From Pedobacter mendelii (GTDB lineage: Bacteria; Bacteroidota; Bacteroidia; Sphingobacteriales; Sphingobacteriaceae), in assembly GCF_014635725.1 (NCBI RefSeq), contig NZ_BMDJ01000004.1:62001-126000 (forward strand): a DNA stretch of 64,000 bases, in the 5' to 3' direction. The notes beneath the pieces were generated by a model. It saw only the letters and a list, made by a program, of their open reading frames with translations, was not told where the DNA came from and searched no databases. The position numbers and the translations under genes were made by a program. Positions 53,782 through 62,766 of the stretch are shown in pieces. Within the stretch, counting starts at the first letter, position 1. Each line of letters begins with the position of its first letter.

Positions 53782-54339
53782 CTAAAAAATTAATGGCATG
53801 ATTAAAAACGCCATGATCAGACCACCTAAAAAGAAGCCCACCACTGCAATAAGAGATGGCAACTGCAGGTTGGAAAGGCCCGAAATTGCGTGTCCTGAAG
53901 TGCAGCCACCTGAGTAGCGTGAGCCGAAGCCAACAAGAAGACCACCAATAAGGAGGATACTCAGTGTTTTTAAATCTTTCATGGCTTCCAGCGAGAAAAG
54001 ACTCCCAGGATTCAACCCGCCATCAAAGTCGATATCCAAATTTTTTAAGTCGGCTACTGTAGCTGCTGAAAGCTTTAATGGTTCCGGGTTGCTAAGATAA
54101 TTGGTAGCAATAAAACCACCCAATATTGAGCCAAGCAGAAACATTAGGTTCCAAATCTGATCCTTCCACCTAAAGTCAAAGAACTTTACCTTTTTTCCAG
54201 CCCCGGCCATGCTACACATTGTTCGTAGGTTAGAGGAGAAACCGAAGGATTTGCCAAAGAAAAGTAATATAAGCATGATGAATACGATCATTGTACCCGA
54301 AAAATACCAGGGCCAGGGTTGCTTAAGGAAATCAATCAT
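53782..54339 (-). CDS. YeeE/YedE-family sulfur transporter half, first protein
   Basis: This 185-aa inner-membrane protein has the family's cysteine motif [16 protein letters not shown] in the second half and hydrophobic helices at about residues 12-30, 63-80, 127-145 and 160-182. A conserved LRTMCSMAG cysteine is near residue 42. Together with the following gene it forms the split version of the YeeE thiosulfate channel seen in many Bacteroidota. The ATG at 54339 is preceded by AT-rich DNA without a clear TAnnTTTG box. Confidence 0.88.
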   Translation of the reverse strand: MIDFLKQPWPWYFSGTMIVFIMLILLFFGKSFGFSSNLRTMCSMAGAGKKVKFFDFRWKDQIWNLMFLLGSILGGFIATNYLSNPEPLKLSAATVADLKNLDIDFDGGLNPGSLFSLEAMKDLKTLSILLIGGLLVGFGSRYSGGCTSGHAISGLSNLQLPSLIAVVGFFLGGLIMAFLIMPLIF

Positions 54340-54707
54340 AATATTTATAGATATGCTAATTCGTTGTTGACTATTTGCGTTTAGAGTGAAGATTAGAAAA
54401 TTATACTATTTAAAGTTGCAAATATATTTCATTGCGCTGCATTATGATATATAAAAAAGAAGAAAACTGACTGCTTTACAGTAAACAGATTAATGGTTCT
54501 GTTAATTTTTATATTTTTTTTTGGTAAAAAAGTATAATGTTAATTATATGCAGTATTGGGATAAGTATGTTGATAATGATAGTTTTAATAGTGTAAACCT
54601 GATATAAGAGTTCTTTTTGGATCAACTTAAGGTAAAATAATATTATAAATATCCTTCAAATCGACGTTAAATTTGAGTTAGTAAATAAATAACTAAATAT
54701 AAACATT
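54340..54707. other. 368-bp divergent gap; -7 box of the mannan locus at 54668-54675
   Basis: No gene was found between the divergent sulfur-transporter pair and the third SusC. TAAATTTG at 54668-54675 matches TAnnTTTG, 32 nt before the susC ATG, but no TTTG lies 19-21 bp upstream, which suggests that an activator or an alternative sigma is needed. No regulator gene for this locus is visible in the window. Confidence 0.45.
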
Positions 54708-57700
54708 ATGAGTAAAAAATTACGAACAAGTATTTTGTTTGTAGTGTTCCTGGTATCGCTATTTCCGGCTATGGCACAGAATACAACAAATAGGCAAATT
54801 ACAGGGACTGTTTCAGATGAAAAAGGTACTACCTTGCCCGGAGCAAGTGTGCTAATCAAAAATTCTCAAACAGCTGTTTCCACAAATTCAGATGGTAAAT
54901 ATGTTATTAATGTTCCAACAGGCTCGTCAATCACATTGGTGTTTTCTTTTATTGGTCTAACCAAACAGGAAGTTGCCGTAGGCGAAAGAAGTGTTGTAAA
55001 CGTTGTATTGAAGTCTGCTTCAACTGATTTATCGGATGTAGTTGTGATTGGGTACGGAAATCAGAAAAGAGGCGATGTTAATGGTGCTATTTCTTCTGTT
55101 AAGGCATCTGATATTGCAAATGTTCCACAGGTAAGTATCGATCAAATGCTTCAGGGAAAAGCTTCTGGTTTAACCATTACACAGAATTCTGGTGCGCCAG
55201 GAAGCTCAACATCGGTACGGGTTAGAGGTGTAACATCATTAAGTCTTTCTAATGAGCCTTTATACGTAGTAGATGGTGTTCCTATTTCTGGAGATGCAAC
55301 CAATCAATCAACAAGCGGTAGAACGGTTGGCTTATCGGCTAATAATGGCGAATCTGCGGTAAGTCCGCTGTCATTAATTAATCCAAGCGATATTGAATCT
55401 ATTGATGTATTGAAAGATGCATCTGCAACTGCAATTTATGGTAGTCGTGCATCCAATGGGGTAATTATTATTACCACAAAACGAGGTAAAAATGGTTCGG
55501 CAAGAGTAACTTATGATGGATACGGTGCCGTTTCGCAGCAAGGGAAATTTCTTGATGTAATGAATCTTCAGCAGTATGCCGTATTAGAAAATGCTTTGGC
55601 AGATGTTACAGGCGTTCAAAGAAGAGCGGAATTTGCCGATCCAACATTGTTAGGTGAAGGTACCAATTGGCAAGATGAAGTTTTTAGAAATGCGGTAATG
55701 CAAAATCATCAATTGGGAATTTCTGGCGGCAAAGATGGGTTGGATTATTACATTTCTGGCGGTTACCTCAAACAAGATGGTACCATTTTAGGTAGCGATT
55801 ACAAACGATATACTTTTAGAACAAATACTAACAGTCAGGTTAAGCCATGGTTAAAAGTTGGTCTGTCGTTATCTGGTAGTCGCTCAAACGAAAATCAAGG
55901 TTTATCCAACAACACAGGCATCGTTTACAATGCACTATTAAGTGCACCAGATCAAGCCGTTAGAAACCCTGATGGTTCATTTGCCGGTCCTATTCCAAAT
56001 TCAAATCAGCAAGGAGGACAAATCAATCCGGTAGCTCAGGCTTTACAAGTTACAAATGTTTTAAACAGAAGTAATTTAAATGGTGCGCTTTACGGAGAGA
56101 TAAAATTTTCAAAGGATTTGACATTAAGATCAGAAGTGAATGGAGATTTCAATTACTCTGAGGCGAGAGTATTCGTTCCTACTTATCAGTATGGAATTTA
56201 CGGAAATGCAACGGCCAGATTACAGGAATATAATTCAAACACTACATTTTGGGGCTGGAAAGAATATTTAACCTACGCACACACTTTTAATGAAAAACAT
56301 AATTTGACGGCATTGTTAGGTTATGAAGTTAATGAATCAAGATGGGGCGGGACAGATGCCTCGGTTCAGAATTTTTTAAGTAACGACTTGCAAACTCTTG
56401 GTTTAGGTGATCTTAAAACTGCTGTAATTGGCGAATACAAAGATAGCCAGTCCTTAGAATCGTTTTTTGCAAGGGGAATTTACACCTACAATAATAAATA
56501 TAGCATCACAGCAACCATCCGTTCAGATAAATCATCAAAATTTGTTCAGGGCAAGCAAACTGGTTATTTTCCAGCTTTTGCGGTCTCATGGAGATTATCT
56601 GATGAACCATTTATGAAAGGAATAAAGGATGTTGCCGATAATATAAAAGTTAGGGTTGGTTATGGTGAAGTTGGTAATCAGAATCTTCCAAATTATCAGT
56701 ATGGCTCAGCTTTAACTCCAGTTGTTACAGGTTTAGGTACCGGCTTTGCAGTTGATAAGGTTGCCAACCCGAATTTAACATGGGAAAGTGCTGTACAAAC
56801 TAATGCAGGTATTGATTTTAGTCTTTTTAAAGGAAGAATCGACGCTTCGTTTGATTATTTTAATAAAACATCAAAAGATTTTCTTTTCCAAAAGCCACTT
56901 CCGGCTTACCTAGTTGGGCAAGCGGCAGCTTATTCAAGTACAGGTGTAATTAGTCCGCCATATATTAACGGTGGTAAAGTAAGCAACAAAGGGTTTGATT
57001 TTACCTTAAACAGCAAAAACTTAACCGGTAGTTTTAAATGGAATACAACTGTAATCTTCTCGAAATATAAAAATGAAGTACAATCTCTTGCAGATGGTGT
57101 TCCATTTATCGATGGTAAAATTAATGTAAGTTTCCTTCAGATGACGGTTACCAGAACCCAAGTAGGTGGCTCAATAGGAGAATTTTATGGTTACAAAGTA
57201 AAAGATATTTTCCGTACAGATGCACAGTTAAGAACTGCTCCGGTTCAATTTGGGCGACCAGTAATTAATAATAGTGCAGGTACATGGTTGGGTGATATCC
57301 AATTTGAAGATATAAATGGCGATGGTAAGATTGATGAATCCGATCAAACATCTTTAGGAAATCCAAATCCTAAATTTACTTATGGCATTACCAACAATTT
57401 CTCTTACAAATCTTTCGATTTATCTATCTTTTTAAATGGTTCTTATGGTGCCAAAATTCTAAATGCGCTAAATTATCAGTTAAAAGGATTATCAGGATTG
57501 TATCAAAACCAATTGGCTTCTGCTATTGATTTCTGGACCCCAACCAATACAGGTTCTAATATTCCGGCACCTCGTAGTGGAGATAACCCAAACCTTAAAA
57601 ACTCTGATCGTTTTATAGAATCAGGATCTTTTCTGCGTGTTCAGAATGTAAACTTAGCCTATAGTCTTCCATCAGAGTTTATCCGTAAGATAAAGCTAAA

Positions 57701-57869
57701 TAGATTAAAAGTTTTTGCCAGCGTACAAAACCTATACGTATTTACTAAATATAAAGGTCTTGATCCAGAGGTTGGAAACCAAAACTACAACGTGTTTTTA
57801 ACGAATGTAGATAGCGGAAGATATCCAACACCACGAACTTACACTTTTGGTATTAACGCAGAATTTTAA
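54708..57869 (+). CDS. SusC-family TonB-dependent receptor (mannan locus)
   Basis: This 1053-aa receptor has a signal peptide ending MAQ (residue 24). There is no STN domain: CarboxypepD_reg-like (TGTVSDEKGTTLPGASVLIK) begins at about residue 30, then the SusC plug (LSDVVVIGYGNQKRGDVNGA, VRVRGVTSLSLSNEPLYVVDG, SDIESIDVLKDASATAIYGS), and a barrel ending RTYTFGINAEF. Lack of STN means it does not signal through FecR, in contrast to the two other SusC proteins here. With SusD (57880) it would import manno-oligosaccharides, inferred from the downstream GH5 and GH26 enzymes. Confidence 0.94.
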   Translation: MSKKLRTSILFVVFLVSLFPAMAQNTTNRQITGTVSDEKGTTLPGASVLIKNSQTAVSTNSDGKYVINVPTGSSITLVFSFIGLTKQEVAVGERSVVNVVLKSASTDLSDVVVIGYGNQKRGDVNGAISSVKASDIANVPQVSIDQMLQGKASGLTITQNSGAPGSSTSVRVRGVTSLSLSNEPLYVVDGVPISGDATNQSTSGRTVGLSANNGESAVSPLSLINPSDIESIDVLKDASATAIYGSRASNGVIIITTKRGKNGSARVTYDGYGAVSQQGKFLDVMNLQQYAVLENALADVTGVQRRAEFADPTLLGEGTNWQDEVFRNAVMQNHQLGISGGKDGLDYYISGGYLKQDGTILGSDYKRYTFRTNTNSQVKPWLKVGLSLSGSRSNENQGLSNNTGIVYNALLSAPDQAVRNPDGSFAGPIPNSNQQGGQINPVAQALQVTNVLNRSNLNGALYGEIKFSKDLTLRSEVNGDFNYSEARVFVPTYQYGIYGNATARLQEYNSNTTFWGWKEYLTYAHTFNEKHNLTALLGYEVNESRWGGTDASVQNFLSNDLQTLGLGDLKTAVIGEYKDSQSLESFFARGIYTYNNKYSITATIRSDKSSKFVQGKQTGYFPAFAVSWRLSDEPFMKGIKDVADNIKVRVGYGEVGNQNLPNYQYGSALTPVVTGLGTGFAVDKVANPNLTWESAVQTNAGIDFSLFKGRIDASFDYFNKTSKDFLFQKPLPAYLVGQAAAYSSTGVISPPYINGGKVSNKGFDFTLNSKNLTGSFKWNTTVIFSKYKNEVQSLADGVPFIDGKINVSFLQMTVTRTQVGGSIGEFYGYKVKDIFRTDAQLRTAPVQFGRPVINNSAGTWLGDIQFEDINGDGKIDESDQTSLGNPNPKFTYGITNNFSYKSFDLSIFLNGSYGAKILNALNYQLKGLSGLYQNQLASAIDFWTPTNTGSNIPAPRSGDNPNLKNSDRFIESGSFLRVQNVNLAYSLPSEFIRKIKLNRLKVFASVQNLYVFTKYKGLDPEVGNQNYNVFLTNVDSGRYPTPRTYTFGINAEF

Positions 57870-57879
57870 TAAAAAAAAT

Positions 57880-59532
57880 ATGAAAACATATATAAAATAT
57901 TCATTTGCAATTGCTGTTCTTTTAATGAGTACGGTAACCAGTTGTAAAAAAGAATTTTTCGATCGCCCACCTCAAAGCGCAATTACGCTAGATAATTTTT
58001 ATCAAACGGCAGATCAGGTAAAATCAAGCACTAATGTACTTTACAGTGCCCCTTGGTTTGGTTGGGTTACCAAAGGAGGATGGGCAATTACTGAAATGGC
58101 AAGCGGAAACGGTCGCTCTTATTCATCGGATGTAGTCAATTTTGGAAATTTTTCCGTAACTGATGGTAACACCGAACTTGCAAACGCATACAATTCATTG
58201 TGGATTGTTGTTGCACAATCTAACGCAATCATAAATAACTTACCTGCGAAAGTTCCTGCAACGGTAGATGTAAAAGTTGTTAATAACGCTTTAGGTGAAG
58301 CACATTTATTTAGAGCTTTGGCTTATTTTCATTTGGTTAGGTTGTTAGGAAATGTGCCTATCATCGAAAATACATTGGATTATGTTGAGAATTTTCAGGT
58401 TAATATCAATCCGGTGACTGATGTTTACAAATTTATCCTTAACGATTTAAAATTTGCTGAAGCTAATCTTACACCTCAAATCAGAAGTGGAAATTCGATT
58501 GCACAGGGCCGTGTTTCTAGCGGATCTGCAACAGCACTTCTTTCAAAGGTTTATCTTTATATGCAGGATTATAATAATGCCAGAATTTCTGCTCAGAAAG
58601 TAATTAGTAGCGGTGAGTTTAAGCTTTACGGTAGTGATATTCAGGGTAAAGAATTTAAAGATTTATTTTTAACAGCCAATAATAATAACGAAGAATCTGT
58701 AATTGCACTTCAATGGTCTGGGGCAGGTGGTTACGGAAGAGGTAATCCATTGCAAGCATCCTGGGCAGCAAGTACAGTGATTACGGGAACTGGAGATGGT
58801 TATGGTGTTTTGGGTGTAACTTTTGATGCCTTATACAGTTTTCAACAGGATGATAAACGCTTTAAACCAACCATAATGGTTGTTGGCTCTAATTATCCTG
58901 AGCTTAATCAGGCTACAGGTGGTTATACACAATTAGCCAACCAGGGACAAGGTACAAGCACATTTGTTAAAAAATATGTGGTTGGTACGCCAGCAGATAA
59001 TGGTGGTGTTGGTTCCGCTCAATCATCAGCAAATAATGTGTATATGATGCGCTATTCGGAAGTTTATTTAATCCTTGCCGAAGCTATAATGGCAGGTGCA
59101 AAAAACAGCACCGATGCACAGGCATTGGCAGCAATTAATAAAATCAGAAATCGTGCGGGTTTAGGCAATTTAACAGAAATCAGACGTGGCTATTTCACGC
59201 CAAACAACACGCCAGGCAAACCTACCAACGCACCAGCTCAGTTGTATCGTGATGATATTTTAGAAGAACGCCGCAGAGAATTTATGTTCGAATTTGATTA
59301 TTGGTTTGATTTATGCCGCTTAGATGGATTTAATGTTACCAACCATCCAAATGCAATTACTATAATCAATCAACAAGATAGAGGTTCGGGCGATGCTAGT
59401 GTACCATCTAACAGTTATGGAAACCAATATTCTACCATGACGAATGCAAAGTTCTTATTCCCTTTTCCGGCTACAGAAGTTGCATCAAACCCTAAACTAT
59501 TACAACCACCAGTACCTTATGTTTTTAAATAA
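57880..59532 (+). CDS. SusD-family lipoprotein (mannan locus)
   Basis: The start at 57880 (550 aa) opens a lipoprotein signal with lipobox TVTSC (Cys 22); an in-frame ATG at 57847 lies inside susC. KKEFFDRPPQSAITLDNFYQ is the usual SusD N-terminus. ALGEAHLFRALAYFHLVRLLGNVPII and SATALLSKVYLYMQDYNNARISAQ are the conserved TPR helices, and DDILEERRREFMFEFDYWFDLCRL the C-terminal signature. It binds the glycan and closes the SusC barrel. Confidence 0.94.
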   Translation: MKTYIKYSFAIAVLLMSTVTSCKKEFFDRPPQSAITLDNFYQTADQVKSSTNVLYSAPWFGWVTKGGWAITEMASGNGRSYSSDVVNFGNFSVTDGNTELANAYNSLWIVVAQSNAIINNLPAKVPATVDVKVVNNALGEAHLFRALAYFHLVRLLGNVPIIENTLDYVENFQVNINPVTDVYKFILNDLKFAEANLTPQIRSGNSIAQGRVSSGSATALLSKVYLYMQDYNNARISAQKVISSGEFKLYGSDIQGKEFKDLFLTANNNNEESVIALQWSGAGGYGRGNPLQASWAASTVITGTGDGYGVLGVTFDALYSFQQDDKRFKPTIMVVGSNYPELNQATGGYTQLANQGQGTSTFVKKYVVGTPADNGGVGSAQSSANNVYMMRYSEVYLILAEAIMAGAKNSTDAQALAAINKIRNRAGLGNLTEIRRGYFTPNNTPGKPTNAPAQLYRDDILEERRREFMFEFDYWFDLCRLDGFNVTNHPNAITIINQQDRGSGDASVPSNSYGNQYSTMTNAKFLFPFPATEVASNPKLLQPPVPYVFK

Positions 59533-59533
59533 A

Positions 59534-60679
59534 ATGAACATGAAAAAGATAAACAAACAATCGAAATTTGCACTGCTTTTATTGTTTATGGCAGTAGCAA
59601 TGGGTTATTCTTCATGCAAGAAAACCGATGAGGGCGCAGGAGGAGCGCCTGTAATTACCAAAGTAAGGCTTATTAGCAAGTCAGATACCCTATCAAATGT
59701 AGTGCACAGAGTTACTTTAGATTCTAATTCTATATACGATGAAACCAGACAAGTGAAGTTCGACTCTACTGTTGTGGCCGGAAGATTAAATAATCAATAC
59801 GCCATTGTTGGAGAAAACCTTTTAACAACACTTTCAGTTTCATTTAATGGGGCACAGGTTAATTATAATCCTGCATTATTAACTGATAAAAGTATCATTA
59901 TTTCTATACCTGCAACAACACCTTATGGTGCAAGTCAGAGCAATAAATTAGTTGTTACCACAAAATTTGGTACAGCAAGTTTCAATTTTCCAATTTTACA
60001 ACCACCTCCAATAATTACTTCCTTTAGTCCTGTTGCAGCAGGTTCAGGCGAAATTGTAACTTTAGTTGGAACTATTTTCGAAGGGGTTACAAAAGTTACT
60101 TTCGATTCTATCCCGGCACAAATTGTTGGTACGCCAACCAGTACAAAGATACAGGTAAGAGTACCAGCAGGTGTTGTTCAATCGCGTATTTTGGTAACTA
60201 CTCCAGGTGGTACTACTCGCTCAACAGGCTCTTTCGGTTTTAAAGCTTTGCTTTATGATGATGTTTTCGCTACAGGCTGGGGTTCTTACTTAGGTTATAA
60301 CAGTACCATAAATCTAGTAAATACGGTAAACGTGAAACGTGGTACCAATGCCATCGCAACAACTTTTACAGATGGATATGGTGCATTGCAAATAGGATAC
60401 AATGGTTCAACAATTGATGTCGTTAGATCAGGATTAACGGCAATAAAGTTTTCTATTTATGGTGGCGCTGGCATAGTTGCTGGTAGCAGAGTTCAGTTGG
60501 TTATTAATGGTAATTATGGTAATCCTGTTGCAATAACCTTAACGCCTGGTGTTTATACCGATTACACCATTCAATTGAAAGATTTGGGTAACCCAACCGT
60601 TATAACCGAATTTGTATTGCAAAGCTTAGGTAATGCGGTACCAAGTACAATTTATGTTGATGATTTAGGATTTATATAG
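59534..60679 (+). CDS. IPT/TIG-domain surface glycan-binding lipoprotein (SusE-position)
   Basis: The start at 59534, 1 bp after the SusD stop, gives 381 aa with lipobox YSSC (Cys 28). Two IPT/TIG-like immunoglobulin folds are visible (ITKVRLISKSD to LVVTTKFGTASFNFPI; IITSFSPVAAGSGEIVTLVG to RILVTTPGGTTRSTGSFGF), followed by a C-terminal beta-sandwich of about 150 residues (TTFTDGYGALQIGYNGSTID to STIYVDDLGFI) resembling a carbohydrate-binding domain. Its position and build match SGBPs that hold polysaccharide at the surface beside SusCD. No catalytic motif was seen. Confidence 0.85.
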   Translation: MNMKKINKQSKFALLLLFMAVAMGYSSCKKTDEGAGGAPVITKVRLISKSDTLSNVVHRVTLDSNSIYDETRQVKFDSTVVAGRLNNQYAIVGENLLTTLSVSFNGAQVNYNPALLTDKSIIISIPATTPYGASQSNKLVVTTKFGTASFNFPILQPPPIITSFSPVAAGSGEIVTLVGTIFEGVTKVTFDSIPAQIVGTPTSTKIQVRVPAGVVQSRILVTTPGGTTRSTGSFGFKALLYDDVFATGWGSYLGYNSTINLVNTVNVKRGTNAIATTFTDGYGALQIGYNGSTIDVVRSGLTAIKFSIYGGAGIVAGSRVQLVINGNYGNPVAITLTPGVYTDYTIQLKDLGNPTVITEFVLQSLGNAVPSTIYVDDLGFI

Positions 60680-60695
60680 TTATTAATGGATTATT

Positions 60696-60812
60696 GAGGT
60701 TGTATCATGTATTTAGTTTCATATTGATTCTATCGTAAGATAAAAATGCTTCTAAAGCATTTCGATTAGCTCAAGGTGATGCCATTTTAAAATTGATTTA
60801 TGATACAACCTC
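60696..60812 (+). promoter_or_regulatory. Long-range hairpin before the GH5 gene (13-bp stem, internal hairpin)
   Basis: GAGGTTGTATCAT (60696-60708) pairs perfectly with ATGATACAACCTC (60800-60812), with five T following. The 91-nt interior contains a second perfect stem AAATGCTT/AAGCATTT near 60747-60765. It fills the gap between the SGBP and GH5 and ends 13 nt before the GH5 ATG. It could be an attenuator or terminator for partial read-through, or a small inverted-repeat element; no target-site duplication was seen. Confidence 0.65.
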
Positions 60813-60825
60813 TTTTTAAATAGAA

Positions 60826-62112
60826 ATGATAAAAAACATACAGTTACTAATTGCGATTCTGTTTTTTTCTTTTGGAGCAACAGCCCAAAACTCCTTTGTA
60901 AAGCAAAAAGGACAGCAATTTCACATTAACGGGAAACCGTATTATTTCATCGGCACAAATTATTGGTATGGAGGATTGCTCGCTTTGCAAAAAGATCCGT
61001 TAAAGGGTAAACAAAGGTTGATAAAAGAACTTGATTTTTTAAAGGCAAAAGGCATCAACAATTTGCGGGTTTTAGTTGGCTCTGAAGGTGAAGGAAAAAT
61101 TAATGGTGTAGATAGGGTAAAGCCCGCCTTACAAACTCAGCATAATGCTTTTGATGCCGAACTTTTAAAAGGATTAGATTTTTTGCTGATGGAAATGGCC
61201 AAGCGAAAAATGTATGCTGTTTTATTTTTGAGCAATAACTGGGAGTGGAGTGGAGGTTTTTTACAATACCTGAACTGGAATTGGAAGATTGATAATGAAA
61301 CATTAAAAAGAAAATTAACTTGGGATGAACAACGTGATTATACAAGTAAATTTTATTCTTGCGATGCCTGCAAAATTGATTATCAAAAACAAGTAGATTT
61401 TATAATTAAACATAAAAATTTCTACACAGGTAAAAGTTATGTTAATGAATCCGCCATTATGGCTTGGGAGTTGGCTAATGAACCTCGCCCAATGCGAGCC
61501 AGCGCTACCGAAGCTTATAAAAAATGGATAGTTACAACTGCCGATTATATTAAATCGATTGATAAAAACCACCTTATTACAATCGGTACAGAAGGGTATA
61601 TGGGTACAGAGGAAGACTTGGATTTGTTTAAGGAGATTCACGCACATCAAAATATTGATTATTTAACCATTCATATTTGGCCAAAAAATTGGGGTTGGTT
61701 TAAAGATGCACCAACGAATGATAATTTGCCATTGGTTATCGAAAAAACCTCAATGTACATAAAGCAGCATGAAAATACTGCAAAACAATTAAATAAACCT
61801 CTAGTAATTGAAGAATTCGGGTTGCCAAGGGATGGGCATGATTTCGCTCCATCAAGTAAAACAGAATTACGAGATGAATATTTTAATAATATTTTCTCGC
61901 TTTGGGCAAATAGCCGTAAAAGCAATGGCGCAATCGCTGGTTGCAATTTCTGGGCATTCGGCGGGCTATCGAGACCAGTAAAAGGACAATTGTTTTGGAA
62001 AGAAGGAGATGATTTTTCCGGAGATCCACCACAAGAAGAACAAGGCTTAAATGCTGTTTTTGATTCAGATAAATCTACTTGGGGAATTGTGAAGCAATAT
62101 TTAAAAAAATAA
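60826..62112 (+). CDS. Mannan endo-1,4-beta-mannosidase, GH5 (subfamily 7-like)
   Basis: This 428-aa secreted enzyme has a signal peptide ending TAQ (residue 21). The N-terminal FHINGKPYYFIGTNYWYGG is the hallmark of GH5_7 mannanases. The acid/base is E219 in WELANEPRPM, and the nucleophile lies in VIEEFGLPRD (about E330). LTIHIWPKNWGW and GCNFWAFGGLSRP supply subsite aromatics. It cleaves internal beta-1,4-mannosyl bonds in mannan, glucomannan or galactomannan. It is the first enzyme of the mannan locus after the intergenic hairpin. Confidence 0.93.
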   Translation: MIKNIQLLIAILFFSFGATAQNSFVKQKGQQFHINGKPYYFIGTNYWYGGLLALQKDPLKGKQRLIKELDFLKAKGINNLRVLVGSEGEGKINGVDRVKPALQTQHNAFDAELLKGLDFLLMEMAKRKMYAVLFLSNNWEWSGGFLQYLNWNWKIDNETLKRKLTWDEQRDYTSKFYSCDACKIDYQKQVDFIIKHKNFYTGKSYVNESAIMAWELANEPRPMRASATEAYKKWIVTTADYIKSIDKNHLITIGTEGYMGTEEDLDLFKEIHAHQNIDYLTIHIWPKNWGWFKDAPTNDNLPLVIEKTSMYIKQHENTAKQLNKPLVIEEFGLPRDGHDFAPSSKTELRDEYFNNIFSLWANSRKSNGAIAGCNFWAFGGLSRPVKGQLFWKEGDDFSGDPPQEEQGLNAVFDSDKSTWGIVKQYLKK

Positions 62113-62203
62113 CATAGCCATTTTCTAATGAGTCAAATCATTCAATTGATAAATTAAATTGCTAACGAGGCTAAAAATTTCATGATTTTAAATATTAAAG
62201 GGT

Positions 62204-62740
62204 ATGAATAAATGTATTTGTTTTTCTGTAATAATTTGGCTTTTTAGTGTTTATCAAGCTTCTGCTCAAAAGAATTTAATAAGCAATGGTGGTTTTGAAA
62301 ATGATTTAAGCAGCTGGGAACCTGGTAATGCCAAGGTTAGTACAGTAGTACGGAAATCTGGCGGAGCAAGTTTGGCCCTAGTTTCTTATGTGAAAGGAAA
62401 ATGGGAGGGGATTGACCAAAAAATTAAACTTCCTAAAAACACTAAAGCAATTGCCATATCGGGCTTTTATAAAATCGATGCAGTAGAGCAAGGTGCAAAT
62501 GCCTGGAATACAGCAGTAATTATTTTAGAATTTACCAATGGAGATAAAAAAATAGGAGAAGGAATTCCTTTAGTTGAAAAAGGAGGTACTCAGGATTGGA
62601 CTAACTTTACTAAAAAATTAAAGGTACCAGACGAATCGAATGGTTTTAGGTTAATGATTGCGCTTAGTGAAGCTTCGGGAACCTTTTTTGTTGATGATTT
62701 ATCTGCAAAGCTAATATCTTTCGAAGATTTTGAAAAATAA
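62204..62740 (+). CDS. Secreted carbohydrate-binding-module-like protein
   Basis: This 178-aa protein has a signal peptide ending SAQ (residue 21) followed by LISNGGFENDLSSWEPGNAK, the start of CBM4/9/16/22-type beta-sandwiches. The closing strand, GTFFVDDLSAKL, is also typical. It has no catalytic domain. Placed between the two mannanases, it probably helps bind mannan at the surface or in the periplasm. The precise CBM family and ligand cannot be set by eye. Confidence 0.75.
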   Translation: MNKCICFSVIIWLFSVYQASAQKNLISNGGFENDLSSWEPGNAKVSTVVRKSGGASLALVSYVKGKWEGIDQKIKLPKNTKAIAISGFYKIDAVEQGANAWNTAVIILEFTNGDKKIGEGIPLVEKGGTQDWTNFTKKLKVPDESNGFRLMIALSEASGTFFVDDLSAKLISFEDFEK

Positions 62741-62766
62741 ACTACAGTTAAAAAAAAGAGTTAAAT

